Source of the DNA: Lachnospiraceae bacterium
GTDB lineage: Bacteria; Bacillota; Clostridia; Lachnospirales; Lachnospiraceae
Length of the DNA stretch: 48,870 nt
NCBI GenBank assembly: GCA_024699645.1
Contig: JAILPE010000051.1
Coordinates: 1-48,870 of the forward strand
Reading direction: 5' to 3'
In this document: one piece after another, positions 1 through 9,306 of the stretch
Layout of the letters: the number at the start of each line of letters is the position of its first letter
Position numbering within the stretch: the first letter of the stretch is position 1
Program-made: the position numbers and the translations under genes
The notes under the pieces: generated by a model
The model's database searches: none
Seen by the model: the letters and a program-made list of their open reading frames with translations, nothing else
Told to the model about the DNA's origin: nothing

Positions 1-62
1 TGATCAAATTCAGCAAATTATCGGTAAATTTATTTATTTTTGCGTAAATGTCTACGTAGTTA

Positions 63-91
63 TTGCTAAATCATACTTTTTTTAGTATAAT
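63..91 (+). promoter_or_regulatory. sigma-A-like promoter of fapA
   Basis: A TTGCTA -35 box and a perfect TATAAT -10 box are separated by 17 bp. Transcription would begin near position 98, about 45 nt before the fapA start codon. No flagellar sigma-28 pattern was seen. Confidence 0.65.
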
Positions 92-95
92 AAAA

Positions 96-118
96 TTAAT
101 AAATAATGCATTTATTAA
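96..118 (+). repeat. 9-bp inverted repeat at the start of the fapA transcript
   Basis: TTAATAAAT and ATTTATTAA form a perfect 9-bp stem around AATGC. It begins almost at the predicted transcription start. It could be a 5' mRNA stem-loop or an operator; the arms are pure A/T, so chance is possible. Confidence 0.4.
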
Positions 119-142
119 TAATTATTCAAGGAGGGTGTAGAT

Positions 143-1552
143 ATGGCTTATGATATATCAAAATGTATCAATGTATCCATCAGCGAAGATCAAATGCAAG
201 CCTATATCTACATTTCGTCTCAGCCTGATGAAGAAGGAAATGTTATCGCCGACTCGATAACACCCGAATCGCTTCGTGATTTTCTTACATCTCATGGTAT
301 AAAAGCCGGTATCGACAAAGAGCTTATACAACAGATAGTTATCAATAAACTCTATGACCGTCGTCATCTCATAGCTGAAGGTAAACCGGCAGTCAACGGA
401 ACAGACGGTAGCTTTAAGCTTCTCTTTAAAACAGAAATAGACAATAAACCTAAGGTTCTTGAAGACGGTTCGGTTGACTACCATAACATAGATCTTTACG
501 AGCCCGTTCATAAAGGAATGAAGATAGCCGAATACACTCCTTCAACACCCGGTCATTTCGGATATAACATAACGGGAGCCGTTCTCAACTGTAATAACGG
601 ACGAGAACTTTCTCCTCTTAAAGGCACCGGATTTACTATCTCCGATGATAAAAAATCCTATTACGCTTCTTTGGACGGTAAGATCGAATTTAAAAACGAT
701 ACCATTACAGTCACAAATGTACTTGATATATCCGGAGATATAGATCTGACAACAGGTGATGTTGTTTTTAACGGTGACGTTATCGTGCACGGAAACGTTT
801 ATATGGGCGCCGTAATTAAATCAAAAAACAATATAACGATTATGGGTAACGTCGAAGGTGCCATGCTCTATGCCGGAGGAGATGTTCAGCTTAAATCGGG
901 TATGCAAGGCGGCGGCAAAGGATATGTCGAAGCCCGGGGAGATATAAGCGGAAAGTTTTTTGAACAGACCAAGATCCGTTGCGACGGTAACCTGAATGTT
1001 AACTCCATGATGAACTGTGATGTGTTCTGTTGCGGTGATATCACTATTTCGGGACGTCACGGCATTATCGTCGGCGGAACTACGATGACTCAGGGAAATA
1101 TCAATGCTACTGTTATCGGAAATATGGCCGAAGTTAAAACTGTTGTTGCTGCCGGAGTTAACGAAAAGCTTGTCAAAGAGATCAACGAACTTGAAAATGA
1201 AATAAAAACGATCAAAGAAGCCCATGCAAAGCATGAAAGGATCCTCGACATGCTTAAGACGATAAAGAATCCTTCAGAGCAAAATAAGATCAACAAAATG
1301 CTCGACCAGGTTATCCAGTCCATGCAGGAGCTTGATCATAAGTTATCCGGCCTTAACAGTGAACTTGAAGCCAAATTATTCCAGACGCAAAATTATTCAA
1401 AATCCAAGATCACTGTACAAAAGTACTTATATCCCAATGTTCATGTAACACTCAACGGTCTTCACTACTTGACGAAAGACACTTTTACAAATGTTTATCT
1501 GACTGAATCAGCGGGTCAGATAGCCGTAATAAACGATATACATAACAAATAA
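143..1552 (+). CDS. fapA: FapA family protein (flagellar assembly protein A, DUF342)
   Basis: 469 aa. The N-terminal half carries DUF342 signatures, for example a GKPAVNGTDGS segment near residue 76 and VHKGMKIAEYTPSTPGH near residue 121. Glycine-rich short repeats (about 190-330) predict a parallel beta-helix. A charged coiled coil follows at about 335-410, then a small C-terminal beta region. FapA-type polymerizing proteins are known from Vibrio flagellar/chemotaxis pole targeting and occur widely in Clostridia, but the exact role here is not shown by the sequence. The start is fixed by an AAGGAGGGTG ribosome binding site. The gene stands alone, converges on cheX and shares a hairpin with it. 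No signal peptide or membrane segment is visible. Confidence 0.85.
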   Translation: MAYDISKCINVSISEDQMQAYIYISSQPDEEGNVIADSITPESLRDFLTSHGIKAGIDKELIQQIVINKLYDRRHLIAEGKPAVNGTDGSFKLLFKTEIDNKPKVLEDGSVDYHNIDLYEPVHKGMKIAEYTPSTPGHFGYNITGAVLNCNNGRELSPLKGTGFTISDDKKSYYASLDGKIEFKNDTITVTNVLDISGDIDLTTGDVVFNGDVIVHGNVYMGAVIKSKNNITIMGNVEGAMLYAGGDVQLKSGMQGGGKGYVEARGDISGKFFEQTKIRCDGNLNVNSMMNCDVFCCGDITISGRHGIIVGGTTMTQGNINATVIGNMAEVKTVVAAGVNEKLVKEINELENEIKTIKEAHAKHERILDMLKTIKNPSEQNKINKMLDQVIQSMQELDHKLSGLNSELEAKLFQTQNYSKSKITVQKYLYPNVHVTLNGLHYLTKDTFTNVYLTESAGQIAVINDIHNK

Positions 1553-1575
1553 GAGCAGTCGTGATGACTGCTCTT
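1551..1575. terminator. hairpin between convergent fapA and cheX
   Basis: AAGAGCAGTC and GACTGCTCTT form a perfect 10-bp stem with a GTGAT loop. The left arm begins inside the fapA stop codon. Neither side has a long U-tract, so termination may be weak; it can act on both strands. Confidence 0.6.
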
Positions 1576-1715
1576 ATCATATAACCCTTATATATCATAG
1601 TCCAATGTCTTCTGCTCTTCTTTACGTAACTTATATCTTCTGCTGTTCTTAAAATTCCTTTATCTTCCGTTATAATTAAATTTTCTATATCTTCTTCAGT
1701 TATTAACAAGGTTTT

Positions 1716-2195
1716 TTACTGTTCTTCTTTTACACAAATATATATATTTACATACTCCTCATCATTGATAACAACGGGGATCGACAATGCAGGGATATCC
1801 GACTGAAGCTTCATCTTCTTACCGTGCATACATAAAGGAGGCGTAATATCAAATATTATATTCATAGTTGAAAACAGGGTTGCGGTATTACCGAGTATCA
1901 TATTCCCGAGTTCACCGAGAGCCGAGCATGCCATGGGATCAAGCGATTCAACGGGCATTCCCATCATCATGACGCTGGCGATGTTCATTGCCTTAGCATC
2001 ATTCATCTTAAAGAATACCTGTCCTTTCATAGCTCCGGTAACACCAACCTGAATAAGAAAAGTATCTTCGGGAAAATCAAGGTCCGCAAGCGAAGGCTTA
2101 CCTACTTTACCGCCGGCAAGTCCAAGAGTTTCAAAAATAGTAAGTGTAGCCTTAAGAAACGGATTGATATATTTGATATCAAGTGCTTGACCCAT
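1716..2195 (-). CDS. cheX: CheX-type CheY-P phosphatase / CheC family protein
   Basis: 159 aa, soluble. The central SALGELGNMILGN segment gives the SxxxExxN active-site pattern of CheC/CheX/FliY phosphatases, followed about 22 residues later by the conserved proline pair ITPP. There is a single such motif, as in CheX and unlike CheC. CheX dephosphorylates CheY-P in chemotaxis; some homologues serve other response regulators. The gene lies 64 nt downstream of the antiporter operon on the same strand but has its own promoter inside the end of that operon. The ribosome binding site is AAAGGAG. About 140 nt of probable 3' untranslated sequence (1576-1715) separates it from the shared terminator; the only ORF there is a weak TTG-start 74-codon frame. 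Confidence 0.85.
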   Translation of the reverse strand: MGQALDIKYINPFLKATLTIFETLGLAGGKVGKPSLADLDFPEDTFLIQVGVTGAMKGQVFFKMNDAKAMNIASVMMMGMPVESLDPMACSALGELGNMILGNTATLFSTMNIIFDITPPLCMHGKKMKLQSDIPALSIPVVINDEEYVNIYICVKEEQ

Positions 2196-2210
2196 ATGCT
2201 ATTCTCCTTT

Positions 2211-2250
2211 ATATTACAATTCGCAAAAATTATTTCACGTTTTGTAATAT
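2211..2250 (-). repeat. 9-bp inverted repeat in the cheX leader
   Basis: ATATTACAA (2211-2219) and TTGTAATAT (2242-2250) are exact inverted copies around a 22-nt loop. One arm abuts the cheX ribosome binding site and the other overlaps the -10 region. It could be an operator or a leader hairpin. Confidence 0.4.
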
Positions 2251-2277
2251 ATTAGCACATCATTGCAAAAATAGCAA
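2249..2277 (-). promoter_or_regulatory. promoter of cheX overlapping the last antiporter codons
   Basis: On the minus strand, TTGCTA (-35), 17 bp, then TAATAT (-10). The -35 box lies in the last codons of the upstream antiporter gene. This gives cheX independent expression although it sits at the end of the operon. Confidence 0.5.
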
Positions 2278-4167
2278 GTAAAAAAGGAACAAAATTGTCA
2301 AACACAAACCAATACTGATAAAAAACAAGTTTGCCGATATCGATGATGCTATTACCTCATCTTTTTCCTGCATATTCTTTATTTTGCTATGAACTTTATC
2401 AATATAAGGATGCTTTTTATCAGTAATATCTTTAAACGCTATCTTTCTGATAAATACAACAGTCGAATCAAACATTCCTCCGAAAAATCCTGCAATAGCT
2501 TTGGCAGCTCTTAAAACAATGCGTGCGATTGCATTGGGTAATATCTGAGCGATAAATCTGCATATCGATCCAAAAACGGCCGGCAGAATCTTAAGTAAAA
2601 GCGGTCTGTATATCACTTCTTCAATATCAAGCCATAAAGGCCATTTCTGTAGATATACTCTTCCTCTCACCTCGTCTTTTTTTGTAAGATACAGCCTTAT
2701 AAAGAATATGTATATAAGAGCACCGAATGACAGCGATATTAACGAGCCTTTCAGATTCTCGAGAGAGAAAATACTGATATTTTCAAGTATTTCTTCACCC
2801 TCGCCCTCTATCGTGAAATTATTGAAGCCGCTCATAAACACGCCAAGCTTCCTCATAAATATGTTTGGTAACAATCCAAAGAAAAGTATCACGCAAGCCG
2901 GTATCAATGCGCTTAAATAGCTGGCAAATCCGATCTTGGAATCTGTTTTATTTTCCTGAGGCTCCGAAGGTTTTTCAACAAATATGGCAATAAACAGCTT
3001 GGTCATATACGCTGCTGTCATTCCTCCGCAGATAAGGAATAACCATTCGCTGATCTGTAAGAAAGTATGTCCGTTTGAAGCGACATGAATGTATTCCACA
3101 AGTCCTTCATGTATAAGCGTTTTGCTGACATAACCGCTGAAAAGAGGAACTCCGCTTATTCCGAGTGCCCCGATAAGGAATATTATCTTAAGAAATATTT
3201 TGTCTCTTCCGAATCCTCGAAGCTTGTTAAGGTCAAGACTGTGTGTCTTCATGTATATGATACCTGCCGAAAGGAACAGACAGAGCTTAAACATTGAGTG
3301 GTTTACCATATACAATAATGTTCCCGTAGCGGCAAGGGTACACTCTTCTCCGAGAAGCAAAGTTAGCGATGCTCCGACAATGATGAATCCGATCTGAGAA
3401 ACCGACGAACATGCAAGCGTTTTCTTTAGATCTGTAGAGAACAGCGCCGGTAATGCACCGGCAAACATCGTAATAAAGCCGAATATATAGAGAACGGTAC
3501 CAAATCCGTTATTACCGGCCATAATTTCCAAGACGATTATAAGTATTCCGAATATACCGCACTTTGTGAGAACACCCGACAAAAGTGCACTCGCCGGAGC
3601 AGGCGCAACCGGATGTGCTTTCGGTAACCATACATGAAGCGGAAACATACCGGCTTTAGCGGCAAATCCAAACAGGATGAGTACTGCCGACCATGTAAGT
3701 CTGTTTTGCTCCGATGACGAACCCGAGCCGAGTATTCCGGAGCATAAAGGACCCAGATCAACTATCCTTAGTGTCCCGACAAGATCATACAGCATAAAGA
3801 GTCCCATAAGCATTACAAGACCGCCTATAACGGCAACGGCAAGATAAGTTGAACCCGCTCTTACGGCATCTTCTTTTTTTGTATGAACAACAAGTATGTA
3901 AGAAGTGAACGACATTATCTCAAAGAAAATAAACGTGGTATAAAGGTCTGCGGAAAGGAATACCCCCAGTGTTGCAAACATTGTCAAAAAGCTGAATATA
4001 TGATAGCGAGTCTTTCCTTTACTCTTTCCGAAATACTCGGGAGTAAGCATAGTACTGCAAAGCCACATCACCAATGTGACTATTCCGTATACAATCCTGA
4101 ATCCGTCCAAACGAATCGACATCCCGAGTCCCACAAGACCATCAAAACTCACTTCAAAAGGAAGCAT
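2260..4167 (-). CDS. Mrp/Mbh-type antiporter subunit, fourth and last copy, with C-terminal extension (NuoL/M-like)
   Basis: 635 aa integral membrane protein of the proton-translocating antiporter family (NuoL/M/N, MrpA/D, MbhH). The ion-path residues are present: E83 in FFEIMSF, K171 in AAKAGMFPLHVWLP, K202 in GVLTKCG, K294 in SMFKLCLF and K349 in GYVSKTL. The N-terminus is about 55 residues shorter than its three paralogues, so one or two helices are probably missing. The C-terminus is longer: a membrane helix at about 475-494, a long amphipathic stretch at about 510-575, and a final helix at about 609-633. This recalls the lateral-helix arrangement of NuoL. The start is supported by a GGAGGAAATATAA ribosome binding site, 14 nt after the preceding gene. 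Substrate (Na+ or H+) cannot be read from sequence. Confidence 0.85.
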   Translation of the reverse strand: MLPFEVSFDGLVGLGMSIRLDGFRIVYGIVTLVMWLCSTMLTPEYFGKSKGKTRYHIFSFLTMFATLGVFLSADLYTTFIFFEIMSFTSYILVVHTKKEDAVRAGSTYLAVAVIGGLVMLMGLFMLYDLVGTLRIVDLGPLCSGILGSGSSSEQNRLTWSAVLILFGFAAKAGMFPLHVWLPKAHPVAPAPASALLSGVLTKCGIFGILIIVLEIMAGNNGFGTVLYIFGFITMFAGALPALFSTDLKKTLACSSVSQIGFIIVGASLTLLLGEECTLAATGTLLYMVNHSMFKLCLFLSAGIIYMKTHSLDLNKLRGFGRDKIFLKIIFLIGALGISGVPLFSGYVSKTLIHEGLVEYIHVASNGHTFLQISEWLFLICGGMTAAYMTKLFIAIFVEKPSEPQENKTDSKIGFASYLSALIPACVILFFGLLPNIFMRKLGVFMSGFNNFTIEGEGEEILENISIFSLENLKGSLISLSFGALIYIFFIRLYLTKKDEVRGRVYLQKWPLWLDIEEVIYRPLLLKILPAVFGSICRFIAQILPNAIARIVLRAAKAIAGFFGGMFDSTVVFIRKIAFKDITDKKHPYIDKVHSKIKNMQEKDEVIASSISANLFFISIGLCLTILFLFYLLFLQ

Positions 4168-4181
4168 TTATATTTCCTCCG

Positions 4182-5639
4182 TCAATAAATAAGAAATCCT
4201 TCAATATGACCCCACATAAGTCCAAGGATAAAAATAACCGTTGAAAACAGAACGATCGGAGTTTTCATCCTTATACCCGGATCCTTTGCATTTTCCAAAT
4301 CTTTCGAGACGACTCCGCTCTCCGGGAAATAAGCTTTTATCACAACAGTCATCAGGTAGATCGCCGTCAGTATTGCCGATACGATTATTGCCCCGGCACC
4401 GATATAAGAAGCTGCACTTCCCTCATCGATGGCGGCCTCTATCAGATTATATTTGCTCATAAATCCCGAAAAAGGCGGGATTCCTATAAGACACAGCGAG
4501 CAGACAAGGAAACATGAAAAGATCACCTTCATCTTCCGGCCGAGGCCTCCGATCTCACTTATCAGAGTTTTGCCGGTAACATGCATAACTGCGCCTATGC
4601 AGAAGAAAAGAGCTATCTTTGTAAGGGCGTGGACAAGGAAATGGGACAACGAACCGTAAAGACCCATCGGCGTCATAATACATGCTCCGAAAACAACATA
4701 CGATAAGTTGCTTATAGTCGAATAAGCGAGTCTTTTCTTTATATGCGGCATTCTGACGGCCATGTAAGATCCGTACAAAATGGTTAAAATACAGAATCCC
4801 ATTGCCGCATATTGCGCATATGTTCCACTTAAAACCTCGGTTCCGAATGAATAGTATATAAGCCTTATTACCGCAAACGCACCTGCTTTAACCACTGCTA
4901 CGGCATGCAGTAATGCTGTAACCGGTGTAGGAGCAACGGCGGCATGAATAAGCCACTTTCCGAAAGGCATTATAGCTGCTTTAACACCGAAGCCAAGGAA
5001 CATCACAAGGAATATAAACGGGAGCAATTGTCCGTATTCACCTGCGATTGCTGACAAGAAACCGCCTTCCGTAAACACTACCGTTCCGGAAATATTAAGT
5101 ATCACGATCAGGCCCATAAGCGCAAATCCCGCGCCACCGAGCATATAGACAAGATAGTTTCTGCCTGCCGCTACTGCTTCTTTTGTTCTTTCATGCATAA
5201 CAAGAGGAAACGTAAACAAAGTGATGAGCTCATAAAATATATACATAGTAAAGAGATCACCTGCGAACGAGACGCCAAGTACCGCTCCGAGTGTCATCAT
5301 AAAGAACGCAAAAAATGAATTCTTGTTTTCTTCTCCTTCCATATACTCATATGCATAAAGTAAACTGAAAGGCCATAAAACAGATACGATCAGTCCGAAA
5401 AATCTCGTCATAAAGTCGATCCCGAAAGTGATCTTGAGAGAAAATCCGGTGTCATAAAGGACAAAACTCTCACCATAGCCCATACAAACAGCCGAAATAA
5501 CAAGGATCAGGTTTATTACGGATATGACAAAAGTGATCGTATTTCTTACTTTATCGTTCCTGAGCTTCAGGAAAAGTATCGCGCATCCGCTCAAAATCGG
5601 CAACATCACAGCTGCAAGAAGCAATACTTTGTATAGCAT
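4182..5639 (-). CDS. Mrp/Mbh-type antiporter subunit, third copy (MrpD/NuoM-like)
   Basis: 485 aa with about 14 predicted membrane helices. Conserved charged residues of the antiporter fold are E137 in FYELITLF, K220 in FGVKAAIMPFGKWL, K251 in AVVKAGAF, K341 in HALTKIALFF and K396 in SGFMSKYNL. The histidine-rich discontinuous helix is more divergent than in the other copies (GKWLIHAAVAPTP rather than HDWLPVAHPIAPAP). The ribosome binding site AAGGGAG precedes the ATG. A 66-nt spacer separates it from the upstream copy. It is a paralogue, not an exact duplicate, of its neighbours, so the tandem array is old. The likely role is a cation- or proton-translocating channel in the membrane complex. 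Confidence 0.88.
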   Translation of the reverse strand: MLYKVLLLAAVMLPILSGCAILFLKLRNDKVRNTITFVISVINLILVISAVCMGYGESFVLYDTGFSLKITFGIDFMTRFFGLIVSVLWPFSLLYAYEYMEGEENKNSFFAFFMMTLGAVLGVSFAGDLFTMYIFYELITLFTFPLVMHERTKEAVAAGRNYLVYMLGGAGFALMGLIVILNISGTVVFTEGGFLSAIAGEYGQLLPFIFLVMFLGFGVKAAIMPFGKWLIHAAVAPTPVTALLHAVAVVKAGAFAVIRLIYYSFGTEVLSGTYAQYAAMGFCILTILYGSYMAVRMPHIKKRLAYSTISNLSYVVFGACIMTPMGLYGSLSHFLVHALTKIALFFCIGAVMHVTGKTLISEIGGLGRKMKVIFSCFLVCSLCLIGIPPFSGFMSKYNLIEAAIDEGSAASYIGAGAIIVSAILTAIYLMTVVIKAYFPESGVVSKDLENAKDPGIRMKTPIVLFSTVIFILGLMWGHIEGFLIY

Positions 5640-5705
5640 AATCTAAAATCTCCCTTAAAAACGATATTCAACAATGCTTATTCTTAAACCGGCATAACCA
5701 ATCGA

Positions 5706-7190
5706 TCAGGGCATCATCGAACCGGCGATCTCCTGAAGGATTCCTGTTACAGTACCGGGGAATATACCAAAAAAGAGAGCGAGCGTTGCCAATAATACTA
5801 TAGGAACCAAAGAAAGCGGCTTTGCTTCATGTGAGAACGACTTTTCTTCTTCATCTTTTCCTTTGAAGAAACCGTCTATCATGACAGGAAGCAGATAACC
5901 GGCTGTCAGTAAAGCACTGACAAGAAGTATTGCAGGTCCTATATAAGCCAAAGGTCCGATATCTGATGTAAGTGCTCCTTCTGCAAGAAACCATTTACTG
6001 ATAAATCCACTCGCTGGAGGGATACCTATCAGCGCGATAGACGAGACAGTAAAGCTTATTATCGATATAGGCATCTTCTTTCCTATACCGTTTAGTCCAT
6101 CGCATGTCGTAACGCCTGTATTATGAATGATCGATCCCGAAACAAGGAACAGATCGTCTTTTATTATCGAGTGGAAAATAACATGTAATAAAGCGCCGAG
6201 AATAGCAACAGGATTCATTACCGAAAGTCCGAAAAGAACGTAAGATACCTGGCTTACCGTTGAAAATGCAAGACGTTTCTTAAGCCCGTTCTCACGGAAA
6301 GCAAGCATCGATCCCATGAATACAGTTATAAGAGCCAGTATCATCCAGGCATATTGTACCCATGTTCCTTTTATAAAATCTGCACCGACACTGTAAAAAA
6401 CAACTCTAATGATCGCAAGTACACCGGATTTTGTAATTATACCGGAAAGTAATGCACTTGCGGGCGCCGGAGCAATTGGATGGGCAACCGGTAACCAATC
6501 GTGCATAGGGAAGAGACCTGCTTTACACCCAAATCCGATGATTGCGAGGAAAACAAATACAAGCAACAACCCTTCTTTACCGCTAACCATTGAAGAGTCG
6601 ATAAATCCACCGGCAGTAAACTCATGCACGTCACTCATCGAGTATATGACGAATATGGCCATGAGGGATAAAAGTGCCCCTCCGATCGAATAAAACAGAT
6701 ATTTAAATCCGGCACTGATCGCTTCTTTCGTCAAGCTGTGAAGGACAAGAGGAAGTGAAAAAAGTGTCATCATCTCATAGAACAGATATAACGAAACAAG
6801 ATCCGATGCATAGTACATTCCCGAAAGAATTCCCATCAGACACATATAAAACAAATAAAATCTTTTCGTATTCTCTTCGTGCTTCATGTAATCAAACGAA
6901 TAAAATCCGACCGTTATGAACATTAAAGACATAAGCAGTGCAAAAACGATCGAGAGATTATCCGCTTTAAACGACAGCGAAACCGAATCGGTAATCTTTA
7001 CAAGAACAAATTTTAATTCTTCGCTCGCCGAAAAAACGGCAATAAGAACATTAAGGATCCCGCTGACAATCATTACTACTGCCGTATACAGACATACTCC
7101 GAAATGTGTGCCGATCTTATTGCGTACAGCAATAAAGATGCCCGCGCACAAAAGCGGGAAAAATACTGATAAAGGAATCAAAAAGCTCAT
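5706..7190 (-). CDS. Mrp/Mbh-type antiporter subunit, second copy (MrpD/NuoM-like)
   Basis: 494 aa from the chosen ATG. The ORF track starts 15 nt earlier at a GTG directly after the previous stop codon, but an AAGTGAGG ribosome binding site lies at the right distance from the ATG at 7190. About 14 membrane helices. The ion-path residues, in numbering from this ATG, are E139 (FYEMMTLF), K223 (FGCKAGLFPMHDWLP), K254 (GIITKSG), K344 (HSIIKDDLFL) and K399 (SGFISKWFL). A charged cytoplasmic segment, KGKDEEEKS, lies near residue 450. It has the most canonical MrpD sequence of the four copies, including VAHPIAPAPASALLSG. Translation is probably coupled to the upstream copy, whose stop is 15 nt before this start. 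Confidence 0.9.
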   Translation of the reverse strand: MSFLIPLSVFFPLLCAGIFIAVRNKIGTHFGVCLYTAVVMIVSGILNVLIAVFSASEELKFVLVKITDSVSLSFKADNLSIVFALLMSLMFITVGFYSFDYMKHEENTKRFYLFYMCLMGILSGMYYASDLVSLYLFYEMMTLFSLPLVLHSLTKEAISAGFKYLFYSIGGALLSLMAIFVIYSMSDVHEFTAGGFIDSSMVSGKEGLLLVFVFLAIIGFGCKAGLFPMHDWLPVAHPIAPAPASALLSGIITKSGVLAIIRVVFYSVGADFIKGTWVQYAWMILALITVFMGSMLAFRENGLKKRLAFSTVSQVSYVLFGLSVMNPVAILGALLHVIFHSIIKDDLFLVSGSIIHNTGVTTCDGLNGIGKKMPISIISFTVSSIALIGIPPASGFISKWFLAEGALTSDIGPLAYIGPAILLVSALLTAGYLLPVMIDGFFKGKDEEEKSFSHEAKPLSLVPIVLLATLALFFGIFPGTVTGILQEIAGSMMP

Positions 7191-7205
7191 AAAAAGATAC
7201 CTCAC

Positions 7206-8735
7206 TTAATCAAAAACATTAAGTCCTTTCGTTATTATGTCGCTTAAAAGCTTAGGTGCCACGCCTATGCATATATTTAAAACCGCAAGAGCAGAAATGC
7301 TCACTGCGTGTATTGCCCTTTCATAACCGGTGACAATAAGAGTATCGGACTTCAGATCCAAAGTGCCGTTATTTTCGTCTTTACCGTCAAATCCGCCATA
7401 GGCATAAAGATTAATAATACATCTGAAGAAATAAACAACATTTAAAATCGTACTAACGGCAATCGCCGATATTGCAGCGTACATCTTCCACCCTTCCGTA
7501 AATGATGCATTGGCCAAAAGCATTTTTGCAACAAATCCGGCAAAAAGCGGAAATCCGACGATGGAAAGTGCAGCAGCTGTAAATGTGGCCGCCGACAACG
7601 GATATTTATGCCCCATTCCTTTAAGATCGCTTATCTTTATATCTTCTTTTTTACCGGTAAAAGAACTTGCGGCCAGGAAAAGAAGCGATTTTGTAAGTCC
7701 GTGGGTGATAATATGGAATATCGCCGCTACAGCTCCCGCATCATTGGCTATACCTATCCCCATAAAAATATACCCTATCTGAGATACAGAAGAATAAGCC
7801 GTCATTCTCCGCAGGTACTTTGATCTTATCGCAGATACCGACCCCATGATCATAGCCGCAATGCCGGCTATAAAAATAATGTTGAATACACCCGATGCTT
7901 TGTATACATCAAAACCGATAACCCTGTATATTATCTTTATCAGCAGGAAAATATATCCCTTTGACACCATTCCCGATAACATTGAGGATGACGGAGCGAC
8001 AGATCTCGAATAAGCGTCGGGAATCCAGAGATGGAACGGAAAAAGACCCGATTTTATCGAAAGCCCGACAGTCATCAACGCGGTTATAACCGTCAAAGTG
8101 ACATCGTAACTTCCGTCAGCGACAAGTCCCATAACCGATTCATGTATGTTTTCCATCAAAAGATGCCCCGTAACTGAATACATAAGCGTTGTGCCTATCA
8201 GGAACAGACCCGAACCCACAAGGCTCACAACCATATACCTTATGGCCGATGCGATCGCCCTTCCTGAGTTCTTGATCATGATCAGACCGCAGCCGGCTAT
8301 AGTATTAATTTCTATAAATACATATCCGGTAAAAATATCATTTGTATATATAAGCGCCAAAAGAGACGCTTCCATGAGACATGTTATAAGATAATAAAGG
8401 TTTTGCTTTGATTCGTCTATCTCATTTCGGATCGAAGCACTTCCGGCAGTGAGTGACAGCAGCGATATAACACACGTAAACACGGCCATTATTCCCTCAA
8501 GCTCTCCGGCTCTGATCTCGTTTCCCCACGGAGCGGGGAAATGTCCCATCATATATACAAAGCTTTCACCGCATTCATGCAGATATACAGTAAGAACGAT
8601 CGAAAGTATAAGCGTTATAAAAACAGCTGCTTTGGCGACGACTGCCGCTGCTCTTTTCCCGAGCATAAACGTTGAAAGTGCCGCAAGCATACAGATCATT
8701 ATTGAAAAGAAAGGAAAATTAAGAACAAAATCCAT
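7206..8735 (-). CDS. Mrp/Mbh-type antiporter subunit, first copy (MrpD/NuoN-like)
   Basis: 509 aa, about 14 membrane helices. Expected antiporter residues are E142 (VFIEINTIAG), K228 (LSIKSGLFPFHLWIPD), K259 (GMVSKGY), K349 (HGLTKSLLF) and K404 (GFVAKMLL). The aspartate and serine in LWIPDAYSRSVAPSS differ from the HP pattern of the other copies and are closer to MrpA/NuoL-N variants. The ATG overlaps the mrpC stop codon by one base (TAATG), so translation is coupled. It is the first of four tandem paralogues. The family is certain; assigning it to MrpA-N or MrpD is not possible without a tree. Confidence 0.88.
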   Translation of the reverse strand: MDFVLNFPFFSIMICMLAALSTFMLGKRAAAVVAKAAVFITLILSIVLTVYLHECGESFVYMMGHFPAPWGNEIRAGELEGIMAVFTCVISLLSLTAGSASIRNEIDESKQNLYYLITCLMEASLLALIYTNDIFTGYVFIEINTIAGCGLIMIKNSGRAIASAIRYMVVSLVGSGLFLIGTTLMYSVTGHLLMENIHESVMGLVADGSYDVTLTVITALMTVGLSIKSGLFPFHLWIPDAYSRSVAPSSSMLSGMVSKGYIFLLIKIIYRVIGFDVYKASGVFNIIFIAGIAAMIMGSVSAIRSKYLRRMTAYSSVSQIGYIFMGIGIANDAGAVAAIFHIITHGLTKSLLFLAASSFTGKKEDIKISDLKGMGHKYPLSAATFTAAALSIVGFPLFAGFVAKMLLANASFTEGWKMYAAISAIAVSTILNVVYFFRCIINLYAYGGFDGKDENNGTLDLKSDTLIVTGYERAIHAVSISALAVLNICIGVAPKLLSDIITKGLNVFD

Positions 8736-9181
8736 TATTTTACACCCTCTCTTTCCTGTCCGTCCTTATCGTCCGATATTTTAACGATCGTGTCGGAACT
8801 GTCTTCTACTTTTGATTCTTCAGAAACCTTCATAAGGATCTCATCAAGATCGAGTGTTTTGTATTTACGATATAACCTGATCGTCATAGACAACATAAGC
8901 GCTGTAACACTGACAGAAACAACGATTCCCGTGAGTACAAGTCCGCTTGGTATCGGATTGATATAAGTTGCGGCATTCTCACTTCCGTCGGTAAGTATCG
9001 GTGCAAGTCTTCCGCTTATATATCCCTGCGAAGCAAGTAAGAGGAATATCGCAACATCCATAATATTAAGGCCGATTATCTTTTTGATAAGGTTTTTCTG
9101 AAAAAGCAGATTTGAAAAGCCTATCACAAAAAGGATCGCGGCAATTATATCATTGAAATGATCATAAATCTGTTCAAACAT
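8735..9181 (-). CDS. mrpC: Mrp/Mbh antiporter subunit C (NuoK-like, MbhG)
   Basis: 148 aa with three membrane helices and a charged, acidic cytoplasmic tail of about 40 residues. The family signature NPIPSGLVLTGIVV at about residue 75 matches the NPLPQALVLTAIVI consensus of MrpC and NuoK-like subunits. In Mrp and Mbh complexes this subunit sits between the MrpB/A-C helices and the large antiporter subunits and carries part of the ion path. The GGAGAG ribosome binding site is next to the ATG. A 125-nt spacer separates it from the preceding gene, unusually long for this operon. That spacer contains a 40-codon ATG frame without a ribosome binding site, which I do not call. Confidence 0.88.
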   Translation of the reverse strand: MFEQIYDHFNDIIAAILFVIGFSNLLFQKNLIKKIIGLNIMDVAIFLLLASQGYISGRLAPILTDGSENAATYINPIPSGLVLTGIVVSVSVTALMLSMTIRLYRKYKTLDLDEILMKVSEESKVEDSSDTIVKISDDKDGQEREGVK

Positions 9182-9306
9182 ATTTCTCTCCGATATTTTT
9201 GTTTGCTGTATTTGCAGTCAAAATATAAAGGCTGCATCCTGTTTCAGCACTTCGTTTTATGTCGCTCTCGCGATACTTGGTGCGTTTTGTTAGCATAAAC
9301 TGCAGA

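Noticed and set aside
1485-1709. 74-codon ORF downstream of cheX
   Set aside because: TTG start without a ribosome binding site, and it runs through the fapA/cheX hairpin into fapA antisense. Another frame there (ending KEEQKTLDYDI) looks protein-like but is interrupted by stops and is out of frame with cheX.
9182-9306. 40-codon ATG frame in the spacer before mrpC
   Set aside because: No ribosome binding site and it overlaps the mrpC start; composition is not membrane-like, so it is not a missing MrpF or MrpG.
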